DNA of 64,000 bases from Collimonas sp. OK307 (GCF_900113705.1 NZ_FOQI01000005.1:186001-250000), one strand, 5' to 3'. Positions 26,026-38,077 are shown, counted from the first letter of the stretch. The notes: a model not told the origin generated them from the letters alone. Numbers and translations: made by a program.

Positions 26026-27057
26026 CTAAGGTAGGACGGCTGCCGCTTGACGTAGGGATTGGCGCTGATGACCATCACGGCCGATGACGGTTTCTGCGGC
26101 AAACAACGCATTGACGATGGCTTGTTCGGTGCTGTCGACTACTGCCTCAAACAGCGGGTCCAGCAAATTGTCGTACAAGGAAAAGGATCGTCGTAGCACG
26201 CTGCAGGCGCGATATGACACCGTCTGCGCTGTCGAAAAAGCTAAAGCCAGGTCGCCGCTGCCATGGCCATAGATCGAACCGGTACGGCCCAGGCCGACGC
26301 CGCAGCGGGTTGCCAACCGCCCCAGCTGGCGCGCATCCAGCGGCGCATCGGTTGCAATAATCATGATGATCGATCCCATCTCGGGGCTTTCTGCGACCGC
26401 TTGCCGCAAACGGATCAATTCTTCGCCGATATGCTTGCCCGCCAGCGTCAGCGCCGCCAGTTTGCCGAAGTTGGCGAGTACCAGCGCGCCAACGCAATAT
26501 TGCTGGTCGCCGATGGTTGCATAGCGTGAAGCCGAGCCAATGCCACCCTTGAGGTCGAAACATGACATGCCACGCCCCGCGCCGACCGCACCTTGGGCAA
26601 ACTCAGGCGCAGTGTTGGCCAGCGCTTGCTGATAATGTTCGGCATTGATCGCCATCGCCTGGATATCGTTCAGATAACCGTCATTGCATTCGAATACCAG
26701 CGGGTTGACCGTGGGGTCGCTGCGTCCGATCTCGGGATTGGCCTGGATCGCAGAAATGATCTGAGCCGTCGCCACGCTGCCGACCGACAAGGTATTGGTT
26801 AGCGCAATCGGCGTTTCAAGCAGGCCCAATTCCTGCACCTGCACCAGTCCGATGCTTTTGCCAAAGCCGTTGAACACCGTTGCCGCTGCCGGCACCTTGT
26901 CGCGAAACGGATCGCCCTGATGCGGGCGGATCACCGTCACGCCTGTTTGCAGCGCGCCTTGCGCTAACGTGGTGTGGCCGACAGTAACGCCGACGACGTC
27001 GCTGATGGCGTTCAGGGGGCCGGCAGGTAGCCTGCCAATGTGAGGAAGGGCAAGCAT
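26026..27057 (-). CDS. P1 family peptidase (DmpA/beta-aminopeptidase type)
   Basis: This 343-residue protein belongs to the self-cleaving P1/DmpA family, whose members release N-terminal D- or L-residues or beta-amino acids from small peptides. It opens with ISDVVGVTVGHTTL and contains GAVGAGRGMSCFDLKGGIGSASR, plus GS-IIMIIATDAPL with Gly228-Ser229 at the place where DmpA cuts itself and exposes its nucleophile. GHGSGDLALAFST follows. Its ATG overlaps the gsiD stop (TGATG), so it is translated with the importer, which strongly ties it to peptide uptake. Confidence 0.92.
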   Translation of the reverse strand: MLALPHIGRLPAGPLNAISDVVGVTVGHTTLAQGALQTGVTVIRPHQGDPFRDKVPAAATVFNGFGKSIGLVQVQELGLLETPIALTNTLSVGSVATAQIISAIQANPEIGRSDPTVNPLVFECNDGYLNDIQAMAINAEHYQQALANTAPEFAQGAVGAGRGMSCFDLKGGIGSASRYATIGDQQYCVGALVLANFGKLAALTLAGKHIGEELIRLRQAVAESPEMGSIIMIIATDAPLDARQLGRLATRCGVGLGRTGSIYGHGSGDLALAFSTAQTVSYRACSVLRRSFSLYDNLLDPLFEAVVDSTEQAIVNALFAAETVIGRDGHQRQSLRQAAAVLP

Positions 27058-27974
27058 CAGCGGCGGTCGATTTTTGGATCAAGGGCGTCACGCAGGCCAT
27101 CACCCAGCAGGTTGAAAGCCAATACCGTCAGGAAAATTGCCAGGCTCGGGAAAATCGCAATATGCGGCGCCGTCATCATGTCGGAGCGCGCTTCATGCAG
27201 CATCGCCCCCCATTCCGGCATCGGCGGTTGCGCACCCATGCCGAGGAAAGACAGGCTGGCGGCAGTGATGATGGAAGTGCCGATACGCATGGTGAAGTAC
27301 ACCACCACTGCCGATACCGTGCCGGGGAAAATGTGACGCAGGATGATGGTGCTATCGCTGGCGCCGATGCTGCGCACCGCTTCGATGAAGGTCAGGTGCT
27401 TCAGTGCCAGCGTATTGCCGCGCACCAGCCGGGCAAAAGTCGGGATGCTGAAAATCGCCACGGCGAAGACCACGTTCGTCATGCCGTTACCGAGAATCGC
27501 CACAATGCCGATCGCCAGCAAGATGCCGGGGAACGCAAACAGCACGTCGCAGATGCGCATGATGATGCGTTCTGCCCAACCTTCGTAATAACCCGCAATC
27601 AGGCCGGCGAACGTGCCGATCACCGCGCCCACCGCCACCGATGAAAAACCGGCGGTGAGGGAAATGCGGGTGCCCATCAGGATCCGGCTGAAAATATCGC
27701 GGCCCAGGGAGTCGACGCCGAACCAGTGCGTCAGCGACGGCCCTGCATTCAATGCGTCGTAATCAAAAAAATTCTCAGCGTCGTAAGGTGTTATCCAAGG
27801 CGCGGCAATCGCTACCACGATCAGAAACAGCACGAAGCAGCCGGCCACGACCGCCAGGTGCTGCTTCTTGAATTTGCGCCAGAATTCGCTCCACGGAGTG
27901 CGGATGGTATTCGGCAGCGGCGCGGCAGCTATTGCCGCGACAGGATTGAGTGGAGTAGACACAGGCGGCCTCAC
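27057..27974 (-). CDS. gsiD: peptide/glutathione ABC transporter permease GsiD-like
   Basis: This is the second permease of a nickel/peptide/opine-type ABC importer. It has 305 residues, an N-terminal cytoplasmic tail, a first helix after [20 protein letters not shown], and five further helices. The ABC-interaction loop is [23 protein letters not shown] (EAA motif), and DDP-family sequence [24 protein letters not shown] is present. It overlaps gsiC by 4 bases upstream and the P1 peptidase by 1 base downstream. Assignment to the Gsi group rests on the flanking iaaA and ATPase genes; a dipeptide substrate is also possible. Confidence 0.9.
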   Translation of the reverse strand: MRPPVSTPLNPVAAIAAAPLPNTIRTPWSEFWRKFKKQHLAVVAGCFVLFLIVVAIAAPWITPYDAENFFDYDALNAGPSLTHWFGVDSLGRDIFSRILMGTRISLTAGFSSVAVGAVIGTFAGLIAGYYEGWAERIIMRICDVLFAFPGILLAIGIVAILGNGMTNVVFAVAIFSIPTFARLVRGNTLALKHLTFIEAVRSIGASDSTIILRHIFPGTVSAVVVYFTMRIGTSIITAASLSFLGMGAQPPMPEWGAMLHEARSDMMTAPHIAIFPSLAIFLTVLAFNLLGDGLRDALDPKIDRR

Positions 27975-28891
27975 TTGTAACGGATGCTAGGGTTGATGAC
28001 GGCATACAGCACGTCAACCACCAGATTGATGAAAATGAATTCCAGCGAGAACAACAGGATCTCGGCCTGGATGACCGGGTAATCGCGCATTTCAACAGCG
28101 TCGATCAGCAACCGCCCCATGCCGGGCCAGTTGAACACGATTTCCACCACGATCGAGCCGCCCAGCAAAAAGCCGAATTGCAAGCCCATCATGGTGACCA
28201 CGGGAATCAGGGAGTTGCGCAGGCAGTGCTTGAGCACCACGATGGTTTCAGACAGGCCTTTGGCTCGTGCGGTCCGGACAAAATCTTCCTGCAAGACTTC
28301 AACGAAGGAGGCGCGGGTAAAGCGCGCCATCACGGCAGCTACCGCGGCGCCCAGCGCCAGCGACGGCAAGATGTAATTGCGCCAGCCGTCGGCGCCTATG
28401 GCAGGCAGCCAGCCGAGCTTGACCGAGAACAGTTCCATCAGCAGCATACCCAGCGCAAACGACGGAAATGAAATACCCGATACCGCCAGCGTCATGCCGA
28501 GGCGGTCTGGCCATTCATTACGCCATACCGCGGAAACGATACCGATGATCAGGCCGAACAGCACCGCCCACACCATGCTGGTGACGGTGAGCCAAAAGGT
28601 AGGCCAAAAACGTTCGGCGATCTCGGTGCTCACCGGGCGCTTGGTGCGCAGGGAGGTGCCGAAGTCGCCGCGCAGGGCCTTTCTGAAATAGTTGATGAAT
28701 TGTTCGTGCATCGGCCGGTCCAGTCCGAGATCCTTGCGGATCAGCTCGACGGTCTGCGAATCGGCCTCAGGTCCGGCCACCAGCCGTGCCGGATCACCCG
28801 GCAGCAAGTGGACAAACATGAATACCATGACCGCCACAATCAGCAAGGTTGGTATCAGGCCCAGCAAGCGTTTTAATACATAAGGAAACAT
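27971..28891 (-). CDS. gsiC: peptide/glutathione ABC transporter permease GsiC-like
   Basis: This is the first permease of the importer. It has 306 residues and begins [35 protein letters not shown], the standard DppB/GsiC start with the LPGDPA loop. The ABC-interaction segment is [34 protein letters not shown]. About six membrane helices are predicted. It lies 177 bases downstream of the binding-protein gene, a gap that contains a strong hairpin, and overlaps gsiD. Confidence 0.92.
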   Translation of the reverse strand: MFPYVLKRLLGLIPTLLIVAVMVFMFVHLLPGDPARLVAGPEADSQTVELIRKDLGLDRPMHEQFINYFRKALRGDFGTSLRTKRPVSTEIAERFWPTFWLTVTSMVWAVLFGLIIGIVSAVWRNEWPDRLGMTLAVSGISFPSFALGMLLMELFSVKLGWLPAIGADGWRNYILPSLALGAAVAAVMARFTRASFVEVLQEDFVRTARAKGLSETIVVLKHCLRNSLIPVVTMMGLQFGFLLGGSIVVEIVFNWPGMGRLLIDAVEMRDYPVIQAEILLFSLEFIFINLVVDVLYAVINPSIRYK

Positions 28892-28992
28892 GGCGTGCTC
28901 TGGTAGTTGGCCGTCCTGTGACGACAGGTCCGGCCCGGGATTATGTATCTCACCAGGTCTGTGCCTGGTTTGAGTAAATTCGTTATGGCGCG

Positions 28993-29028
28993 CATCGGAT
29001 GGCCGGCTAATTCGCGTGCCATCCGGTG
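28993..29028 (-). repeat. intercistronic hairpin between gsiB and gsiC
   Basis: CATCGGATGGC (28993-29003) pairs with GCCATCCGGTG (29018-29028), ten Watson-Crick pairs and one G-T pair, with a 14-base loop. It has no T-run. Such hairpins after binding-protein genes usually protect the upstream message or reduce readthrough, giving more binding protein than permease. A smaller CCAGG/CCTGG stem lies at about 28951-28966. Confidence 0.6.
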
Positions 29029-29068
29029 CCGCTTTCTTCTATTTTTTTTCCTGCTTTTTTCTACTTGA

Positions 29069-30622
29069 TTACTTCAATTCGATTTCATCAAAATTGAACG
29101 AACCGTCAGGCATCACATAGACACCCTTCAAGTTCTTGCTACGTGCATACAACAGTTTTTCAGTCACCAGGAAGGCCCAAGGTGCATCTTTCCAGATTTC
29201 AGTTTGCGCATCTTTGTACAGCGCAGTCTTTTCCGTGCGGTCGGTGGTGGTCAGTGCCTTGGCGATGTCGGCATCGACCTTGTCGCTCTTGTAGTAAGCC
29301 GTGTTGAACAGCTTAGGCGGGAACGATTCCGACGCCAGTAAAGGACGCAGGCCCCAATCGGCTTCACCGGTCGAGGACGACCAGCCGGTGTAGTACATGC
29401 GTACCGGCGCGTTGGCGGCAACCGGTGCGCTCTCGACTTTCTCTACACGTTGGCCGGCTTCCAGCGCCATGACCTTGGCTTTGATGCCGACTTGCGCCAG
29501 TTGTTGCTGCACGAACTGGATGATCTTCTGCGCGGTAGTGTGGTTGTATGCAGACCACAATTCAGTTTCGAAGCCATTCGGGTACCCGGCTTCAGCCAGC
29601 AATTGCCTGGCCTTCTTCGGATCGTATGGCCAAGGTCCGGTTTTCAGCGCGTAGTCGACGCCTTGCGGCAGTACGCCATCCTGAGGCATGGCGTAGCCGG
29701 TGAAGGCTACCTTGACCAATGCTTCCTTGTTGATTGCATAGTTGATCGCTTGCCGTACCTTCGGATTGTCGAAAGGCTTTTGCAGCGTATTCATCGAGAT
29801 GTAACGTTGCACGATCGACGGCGATGAAATCAGGTCCAGGTTTGGTTTCGACTTCAGCAACTCGGCTTGCTCGTACGGCAGCGGATAGGCGAATTGTGCT
29901 TCGCCGGTTTGCATGATGGCGCTGCGGGTATTGTTGTCGACCACCGGTTTCCAGGTGATGCTGTCGACCTTTGGATAACCCTTCTTCCAATAGCCGTCGA
30001 ATTTGGTGACCTTCAGGTAATCGGTCTGCTTCCATTCCTCGAACTTGAACGGACCGGTACCGACTGGATGGAATGCAATATCTTTGTTGCCCCACTTCTT
30101 GAGCGCGGTCGGTGAAATCATCGCTGCGGAGGAGTGTGCCAGGGTATTGATGAAAGGCGAGAACGGTTCTTTCAAGGTGATCTTGACTTCGTAATCGTTG
30201 ATGATGTCGACCTTGGAAATGCGGTTGAACAGATTGAAGCGCTTGAGCTTGTTGTCCGGATTGATGACGCGTTCCAGCACCATCTTCACAGCATCCGCCT
30301 TGAAGTCGGTGCCGTCCTGGAATTTGACGCCTTTGCGCAGGCGGATGGTGTAGACCAGGCCGTCCTTGCTGACTTCATAGCCTTCCGCCAGCACATTGAC
30401 CAGTTTCAAATCCTTGTCGAAACCGAACAAGCCTTGATAGAAGGACTTGATGGCGGCCTGCGACAGTGTATCGTTGCTATCGTACGGGTCGAGCGTGGTA
30501 AAGGTCGAGGCTACTGCCAGCGTGACGTCTTTGGCGGCAAAAGCCTGGCCGACCGCAAACTGGGCGGTCAGTGCAACGGCGGTGGTAGCCAGTACCTTGC
30601 CGAAATATCGAGTAGTGCGCAT
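29069..30622 (-). CDS. gsiB: periplasmic peptide/glutathione-binding protein GsiB-like
   Basis: This 517-residue family-5 solute-binding protein delivers peptide to the permease in the periplasm. It has a signal peptide ([15 protein letters not shown], cleavage near residue 29-30). The family-5 body has [89 protein letters not shown] and [23 protein letters not shown]. It follows the ATPase gene by 99 bases. The gene order iaaA-gsiA-gsiB-gsiC-gsiD is that of the Escherichia coli glutathione importer. Confidence 0.93.
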   Translation of the reverse strand: MRTTRYFGKVLATTAVALTAQFAVGQAFAAKDVTLAVASTFTTLDPYDSNDTLSQAAIKSFYQGLFGFDKDLKLVNVLAEGYEVSKDGLVYTIRLRKGVKFQDGTDFKADAVKMVLERVINPDNKLKRFNLFNRISKVDIINDYEVKITLKEPFSPFINTLAHSSAAMISPTALKKWGNKDIAFHPVGTGPFKFEEWKQTDYLKVTKFDGYWKKGYPKVDSITWKPVVDNNTRSAIMQTGEAQFAYPLPYEQAELLKSKPNLDLISSPSIVQRYISMNTLQKPFDNPKVRQAINYAINKEALVKVAFTGYAMPQDGVLPQGVDYALKTGPWPYDPKKARQLLAEAGYPNGFETELWSAYNHTTAQKIIQFVQQQLAQVGIKAKVMALEAGQRVEKVESAPVAANAPVRMYYTGWSSSTGEADWGLRPLLASESFPPKLFNTAYYKSDKVDADIAKALTTTDRTEKTALYKDAQTEIWKDAPWAFLVTEKLLYARSKNLKGVYVMPDGSFNFDEIELK

Positions 30623-30721
30623 GTGTTACTCCCCTGGTTCAAAGATCATTGAAGATAGACAAACAAACAAAGCAAAAAACGCTTTAGAAAAACGATTAAA
30701 ACGAACACTTAAAACGAGTCC

Positions 30722-32584
<1,863 letters not shown>

Positions 32585-32633
32585 AGGATCGCTTTCTGCA
32601 TCTTACGTATCATTTGCATCATCATCTTTTGCA

Positions 32634-33635
32634 TCATTTGTAGATTGCGGTCACCGGTGTTTCACCAACCTTGGCGAAGCCGCGATACATGCCTTCGGTA
32701 TTAAACGGCAGCACCACGTTGCCCTGGGCATCGACGGCGATCAGGCCGCCGCGGCCTTTATAGCGCGGCAGCAGGTCCATCACCACCTGTTCGGCAGCTT
32801 CTTCCAGCGATTGGCCCGCATACTCCATGCGTGCCGAAATATCGTAAGCCGCTACCGTGCGCATGAATGCTTCGCCGGTACCGGTGGCGGAAACGGCGAC
32901 GGTGCGGTTGTTGGCGTAGCAGCCGGCGCCGATCAAGGGCGAGTCACCGACCCGGCCCACGCGCTTATTGGTAATGCCGCCGGTCGAGGTGGCCGCCGCC
33001 AGGTTGCCGTGCATGTCGACAGCGACCGCACCGACCGTACCGAATTTGTCATCCGGATCGATGGGAGCGATTTCAGTTGTCTCATCGCTCGCCGCCTGGC
33101 TGGTGGCATCGTGATCCAGCAACAGCATGCCTTCCTTGTCGCGTGCCCGTAGCCATTGGGCGTGACGGGCTTCGGTATGAAAGTATTCCGGCTCGACCAG
33201 CTCTACGCCATGCTGGGCGACAAATGCTTCGGCGCCCGCGCCTGCCAGCAGGATATGTTCGCTATTTTCCATTACCGCACGCGCTGCCAGAATCGGATTG
33301 CGCACATGTTCGACCATGGCGATGGCGCCGGCGTCCAGTGTGGCGCCGTCCATGATCGCGGCATCCAGTTCGTGCGTGCCGGCATGGGTGTAGACCGCAC
33401 CTTTGCCGGCATTGAACAGCGGGCAATCTTCCAGCATGCTCACTGCACAGGCGACGGCATCCAGCGCACTGCCGCCGTCCGCCAGGATTTTCTGGCCGGC
33501 GCTGAGGATCTCGTTCAGGGCGTCGTGGTAAGCCTGTTCCTGTGTGGTGTTCATGGCGCTGCGCAGGATGGTGCCGGCGCCGCCATGGATGGCGATGGTG
33601 GCGATATTGGCGGGCTTGGTCACTGGGGTATTCAC
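32634..33635 (-). CDS. iaaA: isoaspartyl peptidase / plant-type L-asparaginase
   Basis: This Ntn-hydrolase cuts isoaspartyl dipeptides and asparagine. The 333-residue precursor shows IHGGAGTI at the N-terminus, the N-terminal-subunit motif FNAGKGAVYTHAGTHELDAAIMDG, and the autocleavage site DDKFG/T200VGAVAVD with T200 as the new N-terminal nucleophile. It continues with TSTGGITNKRVGRVGDSPLIGAGCYA and TGTGEAFMRT. The start is GTG at 33635, one base after the rpiR stop. As in Escherichia coli it leads the gsi genes. Confidence 0.94.
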   Translation of the reverse strand: MNTPVTKPANIATIAIHGGAGTILRSAMNTTQEQAYHDALNEILSAGQKILADGGSALDAVACAVSMLEDCPLFNAGKGAVYTHAGTHELDAAIMDGATLDAGAIAMVEHVRNPILAARAVMENSEHILLAGAGAEAFVAQHGVELVEPEYFHTEARHAQWLRARDKEGMLLLDHDATSQAASDETTEIAPIDPDDKFGTVGAVAVDMHGNLAAATSTGGITNKRVGRVGDSPLIGAGCYANNRTVAVSATGTGEAFMRTVAAYDISARMEYAGQSLEEAAEQVVMDLLPRYKGRGGLIAVDAQGNVVLPFNTEGMYRGFAKVGETPVTAIYK

Positions 33636-33636
33636 G

Positions 33637-34608
33637 TTATTTCACTTTCGCTACGGGTTTGGTGGTTGCTGCGTGGTTGCCATTTTTCCCAGCCTTGTTA
33701 GCAGTAACTGGCTGGCGGTGTCCATCCGGGTGATGTAGCCACGGCAGTACGGCTTCAGTCATTTTCGATGCCGCATGCACTGAACGATTGGCGCGATGGG
33801 CGACCGCGTCGCACACTGCCTGGATCAAGGCCAGGGCGGCGGCGTCCGAAGTCGGCGACAACAGGCGTTCGGTTTGTGCGTACAGGGTTACATCTGCCAG
33901 CGGCACCAGCGGCGATGTCGGGCCGTCAGTAAATGCCAGCAGTTGCGCCGAGCGTTCCTTGGCGCGGCCTGCCAGCGTCACGGTATCGGTGACATAGCGC
34001 GGGAAAGCCAGTGCAATCACCAGGTCGCGCTGATCGAGTTTAAAGAATTGGCGGCTGGCTTGTGACGGCCCGCCGGGCCCGGCCACGGTCAGCACCGTGC
34101 GGCAATAGGGTTCCAGGGCGTGCGCCATGAGGCCGGCCAGAAAACCGCTGGCGCCGAAGCCCAGTATGAATATCCTGTCCGCGTTGAGAATCATGCTTAC
34201 TGCCTGGTCGCAATGCGCCGGCGACAATGCGCGTTGTGTGGCCTCCAGGTTTTGCCTGTCCGCTATCAGCGCTGCTGCCATGATTTCCGCGCTGGTGGCA
34301 GGGCGCTGCACTTGATCGCGCAGTTTTTCGACCGGCGCCAGCGAGGATGCGAAATCCAACACCAACGCCGCCCGGAATGCCGGATAACCGTCGAATCCCA
34401 GTGCATGCGCGAAGCGGTTTGCGGTCGCCAGCGAAACGCCGACTGCATCAGCCAGTTCATCGATGGTCATGGTGGCGGTGTGGAATACATTCGCCAGCAC
34501 GTAATCGGCTGCCTTGCGGTGCGCTTTCGATAGCTCCGGATAGGCTTTGCCTATGCGTGCTGCGACTGCACTTTCGCGTTGCCATGCTGTGATTGCGGAA
34601 TGTTGCAC
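33637..34608 (-). CDS. RpiR family transcriptional regulator
   Basis: The 323-residue protein has an N-terminal RpiR-type helix-turn-helix (LSKAHRKAADYVLANVFHTATMTIDELADAVGVSLATANRFAHALGFDGYPAFRAAL) and a SIS phosphosugar-type domain (DRIFILGFGASGFLAGLMAHAL, DLVIALAFPRYVTDTVTLAGRAKER). The SIS domain suggests a sugar-phosphate or muropeptide-like ligand. It is the first gene of the iaaA-gsi-peptidase cluster and is adjacent to iaaA, so it most likely controls that cluster; whether as repressor or activator is unknown. The last 25 residues are basic and Ala/Lys-rich. Confidence 0.9.
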   Translation of the reverse strand: MQHSAITAWQRESAVAARIGKAYPELSKAHRKAADYVLANVFHTATMTIDELADAVGVSLATANRFAHALGFDGYPAFRAALVLDFASSLAPVEKLRDQVQRPATSAEIMAAALIADRQNLEATQRALSPAHCDQAVSMILNADRIFILGFGASGFLAGLMAHALEPYCRTVLTVAGPGGPSQASRQFFKLDQRDLVIALAFPRYVTDTVTLAGRAKERSAQLLAFTDGPTSPLVPLADVTLYAQTERLLSPTSDAAALALIQAVCDAVAHRANRSVHAASKMTEAVLPWLHHPDGHRQPVTANKAGKNGNHAATTKPVAKVK

Positions 34609-34909
34609 CGTCTGCCCCTTGGATTGATTTTTATAATTTGTGTAAATATATTTTCATTTTTGTTTCAAGTAAAGGAAATTTATTTTCTTTTTGTGAGATG
34701 TGTAGTTTGTGTCATCGCATGTGTGCGGAAGTGGTGCGCGGGTGGCGAGTGAGTAGCGTGGAAATGCGGCTTTGCACCATTTTTGCGTGTGGTTGTCCGC
34801 AACGGTGCATGTGTATTTCCGCTGGGAATTACAGGAAAATGTGCTTACGTGTATTCTGCTGTTCAGGTCTGGGATTCAGTCCTTGGAGCCGTCAATTTTC
34901 GGAGAAAAA
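34609..34909. promoter_or_regulatory. divergent promoter region of rpiR cluster and cupin gene
   Basis: This 301-base gap separates the divergent rpiR and cupin genes and must hold both promoters. The first 80 bases are A/T-rich, with ATTATAAAA on the minus strand near 34630 and GAAA-N5-TTTC near 34676-34688 as a possible regulator site. The remainder is G/T-rich. I find no complete gene, and reading frames here show no family features. Confidence 0.4.
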
Positions 34910-35413
34910 ATGAATGAAAACGCAGAGAGCCTGAGCCGTCGTTTGATTCGCAACTTCAACACCGCGCCGACCACGCATGACGTGCGCGAGCCTTTATACG
35001 ATTCAGTCGGCGCGCGCCTGGCGCCGGGGACCGTGGCACAGAAGCTGGGCGCCAGCATAGATACTGTTGCGCCCGGCAAGATGTCGTGCCCATACCACTT
35101 TCACTACGCGCAGGAGGAGATGTTTATTATCCTGGAAGGGAGTGGCACGTTGCGGGTGGCGGGCGAAATGCTGCCGCTGCGCAGCGGCGACGTCGTCTTT
35201 ATTCCGCCTGGTCCGGAATATCCGCACCAGATAGTGAATACCTCGGATCAGCCGCTGAAGTATCTCTCGGTCAGCACCAGGGAACAGCCGGAGGTGTGCG
35301 AATATCCTGACTCAGGGAAGTTTCTGGCGATGGCGTCTGCCGGCGGCGAACGGGTTTTCGATGTAGTGCAGCGCAGGTCGAACGACCTGGATTATTGGGA
35401 TGGCGAACCGTGA
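34910..35413 (+). CDS. cupin domain protein
   Basis: The ATG at 34910, preceded by GGAG, gives a 167-residue protein. It contains one double-stranded beta-helix cupin domain: PGKMSCPYHFHYAQEEMFIILEGSGTLRVAGEMLPLRSGDVVFIPPGPEYPHQIVN. The motif H-x-H-x5-E and the later H form the metal site. The substrate is unknown; small cupins of this type are often sugar-phosphate or dioxygenase-like. It is a single gene divergent from rpiR and ends at a convergent hairpin. Confidence 0.85.
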   Translation: MNENAESLSRRLIRNFNTAPTTHDVREPLYDSVGARLAPGTVAQKLGASIDTVAPGKMSCPYHFHYAQEEMFIILEGSGTLRVAGEMLPLRSGDVVFIPPGPEYPHQIVNTSDQPLKYLSVSTREQPEVCEYPDSGKFLAMASAGGERVFDVVQRRSNDLDYWDGEP

Positions 35414-35416
35414 TGC

Positions 35417-35453
35417 CGTTACTGTGCTGCGTCAATAACGCAGCACGGTAACG
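35417..35453. terminator. convergent hairpin between cupin and symporter genes
   Basis: CGTTACTGTGCTGCGT and ACGCAGCACGGTAACG pair over 16 positions with one mismatch and a CAATA loop. It fills the 46-base gap between two convergent genes. There is no T-run on either side, so it is a strong hairpin that may act with other factors as a bidirectional stop. Confidence 0.6.
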
Positions 35454-35459
35454 CGTGGA

Positions 35460-36737
35460 TCAGGCAGCCGCGTTGCTGTTTTGGTCCAGCCCGACGTCGC
35501 TGTTGGCGGCGTTATAAATGTCCAGATCCAGCAAACCTTCTTCCTTGGCCACCAGCACCGGCACCAGCATTTGTCCGGTGACATTGGTCATGGTGCGCAT
35601 CATGTCGAGAATGCGGTCGATGGCGACCAGGTAGCCGATGCCTTCCAGCGGCAGGCCGGCCGAACTGAGCACCAGCGTCACCATCACGATTGCGGTACCG
35701 GGCACGCCGGCGGTGCCGAACGAGCCGAGCACCGAGGCCAGCATGATGATGAAGTACTGCGAAAAATCCAGCTGCAGGCCAAAATACTGGGCCACGAAAA
35801 TCGAAGCAATCGCAGGATAGATAGCACCGCAGCCGTCCATCTTGATGCTGGCGCCGAGCGGTACGGCAAACGCCGCATATTCCTGTTTCACGCCGAGATT
35901 ATGTACCACGCTGCGCAAGGCGATAGGCATCGAGGCAAAACTCGATGAGCTGGTGAATGCCACTTGCATCGCGGGAAAGGCGCCGCGGAAGAACCGGATT
36001 GGATTGAGGCGATGGCTCAGCAGCAGGCCACCGTACACCACTACGATGTGCAGCGCGCACGCTAAGTACAGGGTAAACACGAAATTCCCCAGCGGCAGCA
36101 GGCGCTCGAAACCGTAAGAACCAACCAGTGCAGCGATCAGGCCAAAGGTGCCGAGCGGGGTTATTTCCAGCACAAAGCGGGTGATCTGGATCATGGCGCT
36201 GCTGGCTTCACCCATCAGTTCACGCACCTGTTTCACCTTGTCGCCCAGCTTCACCAGCGCCATACCGAGCAGGCCGGCGAAGAAAATCACTTGCAGGATC
36301 TTGCCTTCAGACAGCGCCTTGAACGGATTCGACGGCACCACGTCCAGCAACACCTGGATCGGGGTTGGCACTGCGCGCACGGTGTAATTGGCAGCAATCG
36401 TAAGCTGGCCCAGGTTATGGCCCGGATTGGTGAAATTCGCGACCAGCAAGCCAACGCCAACCGCCAGCACCGCTGTAATGGCGAACCACAAGAAGGTCTT
36501 GCCACCCAATGCGGCAACGCTTTTCATGCCGTGCAAACTGGAAATGCTGTTGGTGACTGCAAAGAAAACCAGCGGCACGGCGATCATCTTGATCAGCGTG
36601 ACGTACAGCGTGCCGAGCGGGCCGAACCAGGTTTCGGCGGGAGCGCCTACCAGCCAGCCGGCCAGCGCTCCGAGCACGAAGCCGCCCAGCACACGTTGCC
36701 AAAAGGGGATGCGGAACCAGAAAGAGAAAATGTTCAT
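35460..36737 (-). CDS. dicarboxylate/amino acid:cation symporter (DAACS)
   Basis: This 425-residue inner-membrane protein of the GltP/DctA family imports glutamate, aspartate or C4-dicarboxylates with protons or sodium. It has about eight helices and two re-entrant loops with the diagnostic motifs FTSSSSFASMP, IKMDGCGAIYP, GTAGVPGTAIVM and DRILDMMRTMTNVTGQ. The ATG at 36737 gives the family-typical MNIFSFWFRIPFWQRVLGGF; a longer frame to 36860 is polar and unlikely. An inverted repeat lies upstream. Substrate specificity cannot be told from sequence. Confidence 0.93.
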   Translation of the reverse strand: MNIFSFWFRIPFWQRVLGGFVLGALAGWLVGAPAETWFGPLGTLYVTLIKMIAVPLVFFAVTNSISSLHGMKSVAALGGKTFLWFAITAVLAVGVGLLVANFTNPGHNLGQLTIAANYTVRAVPTPIQVLLDVVPSNPFKALSEGKILQVIFFAGLLGMALVKLGDKVKQVRELMGEASSAMIQITRFVLEITPLGTFGLIAALVGSYGFERLLPLGNFVFTLYLACALHIVVVYGGLLLSHRLNPIRFFRGAFPAMQVAFTSSSSFASMPIALRSVVHNLGVKQEYAAFAVPLGASIKMDGCGAIYPAIASIFVAQYFGLQLDFSQYFIIMLASVLGSFGTAGVPGTAIVMVTLVLSSAGLPLEGIGYLVAIDRILDMMRTMTNVTGQMLVPVLVAKEEGLLDLDIYNAANSDVGLDQNSNAAA

Positions 36738-36874
36738 AGGGTAATCAGGGAATGAGTATGTGTCTTGCCGCAAAGCGGGTGGCAAGAGCGTGGTACGCCC
36801 GGGACAGGCGCGTAAACCGGACGACCCGAGAGTATCGGGGCTGGCTGCACCTGCGTCCAATATTTTTTTGCTCT

Positions 36875-36907
36875 ATCGATATGGTTTATTGCTATATTGA
36901 TATCGAT
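36875..36907. promoter_or_regulatory. candidate operator upstream of the symporter gene
   Basis: ATCGATAT (36875-36882) and ATATCGAT (36900-36907) are exact inverted 8-mers separated by 17 bases in an A/T-rich tract, about 140-170 bases upstream of the symporter start. This could bind a dimeric regulator. The rest of the 249-base gap (36738-36986) holds no supportable gene. Confidence 0.3.
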
Positions 36908-36986
36908 GCTGGGCAAATCGTAAATAAGAAAGAAGTAGGGGCACATCGTTCCCACGCGTTACCGCGATAAGAAGTAACAGGCCTGA

Positions 36987-38075
36987 TTAGCCGAAGCACA
37001 CCGAATAAACCGGCGGCATGTTGCTGGAAATGGTTTGCCAGCTGTCGCCGCCGTTTTCCGACAGCCACACACTGCCGGTAGTCGAAGCCATCAACAGGGT
37101 GCGGCCATCATCCGTCACCGCAAGGCCATGGCGATAGATCAGGTCGTAGCAGTGCCGCTGAGGCAGACCGTTGCGCAAGGAGGTGAAGGACTTTCCACCG
37201 TCGGTGGTACGTGTGACCACCAGCGCTGCATCTGAGGGGATGCGTGTCTGGTCAGCCTGTGCGGGTACAAACCAGGCAGTATTGCCATCGCCCGGATGCA
37301 CGGCTACGGCGAAACCGAAGTTTGACAATGGTGCCGGGTTGACCTCTTGCCAGTCCGCGCCAAAGTTGCTGGAGCGCCAGATGCCATTGTGGTGCTGGCA
37401 CCAAAGCTGATCGGGGGTATCCCTGGCGCCGGTAATTCGATGCGGGTCTTGGATATTTTGATCGTCGACGCGCTCCGGCGGCATGTAGTTGGCGTTCATG
37501 CCTTTTGCGCTCAAACGCCAGCTGTCGCCGCCGTCATGCGTAACCCAGGCGCCACCGCAGGAAATGCCGACCAGGACATGGCGGCTGTCGCGCGGGTCAA
37601 CGCAAATGCTGTGAATCCCCGGAACGTCGTAGCCGCCGCCGAACCATTCCAGGCGCTCGGGCGCATCCCACAAGGCGCGCACAAGCGTCCACGATTCGCC
37701 GCGGTCGATGGAGCGGAACAAGCCGCCTGGCAAGGTGCCGGCCCAGATGACGCCAGGCTGGTCGGCGCCCCCGCATGCGAGCGACCAGATGAATTTCACG
37801 CTCCAGTCGACTGGGTCGATTGAGTCTTCTGGTTTGACGGGATAAGCCGGTGCGGCAATTTCAGTCCACTGCTCTGTCGCAGCATCCTTGCGATGCAGCT
37901 TCACACCGAAATGGCCAAGATTCAACGCGGCGTAGACTGCGCCGTCGCGTGGGTCCTGCAGCACCATGGAAACCGGCTCGCCGAGAAAGGCAATCGGGCC
38001 CAGGGCCCAACCGCTATCTTGTTTTTGCAGCGAAAACAATCCTTTACGGCTTGCGATCCAGGCGCGTTCAGTCAT
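36987..38075 (-). CDS. BNR/sialidase-like beta-propeller protein
   Basis: This 362-residue protein lacks a signal peptide. It has repeated Asp-box-like (BNR) turns: SIDRGESWTLV, THDGGDSWRLS, SSNFGADWQEV, TTDGGKSFTSL and SENGGDSWQTI, spaced as blades of a beta-propeller of the VPS10/sialidase type. Catalytic sialidase residues are not evident, so a scaffold or binding role is more likely. GGAGG precedes ATG 38075, and that ribosome site lies inside the end of the MoaD-like gene. The strict coupling to a MoaD-like protein is its most telling feature. Confidence 0.85.
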   Translation of the reverse strand: MTERAWIASRKGLFSLQKQDSGWALGPIAFLGEPVSMVLQDPRDGAVYAALNLGHFGVKLHRKDAATEQWTEIAAPAYPVKPEDSIDPVDWSVKFIWSLACGGADQPGVIWAGTLPGGLFRSIDRGESWTLVRALWDAPERLEWFGGGYDVPGIHSICVDPRDSRHVLVGISCGGAWVTHDGGDSWRLSAKGMNANYMPPERVDDQNIQDPHRITGARDTPDQLWCQHHNGIWRSSNFGADWQEVNPAPLSNFGFAVAVHPGDGNTAWFVPAQADQTRIPSDAALVVTRTTDGGKSFTSLRNGLPQRHCYDLIYRHGLAVTDDGRTLLMASTTGSVWLSENGGDSWQTISSNMPPVYSVCFG

Positions 38076-38077
38076 GG

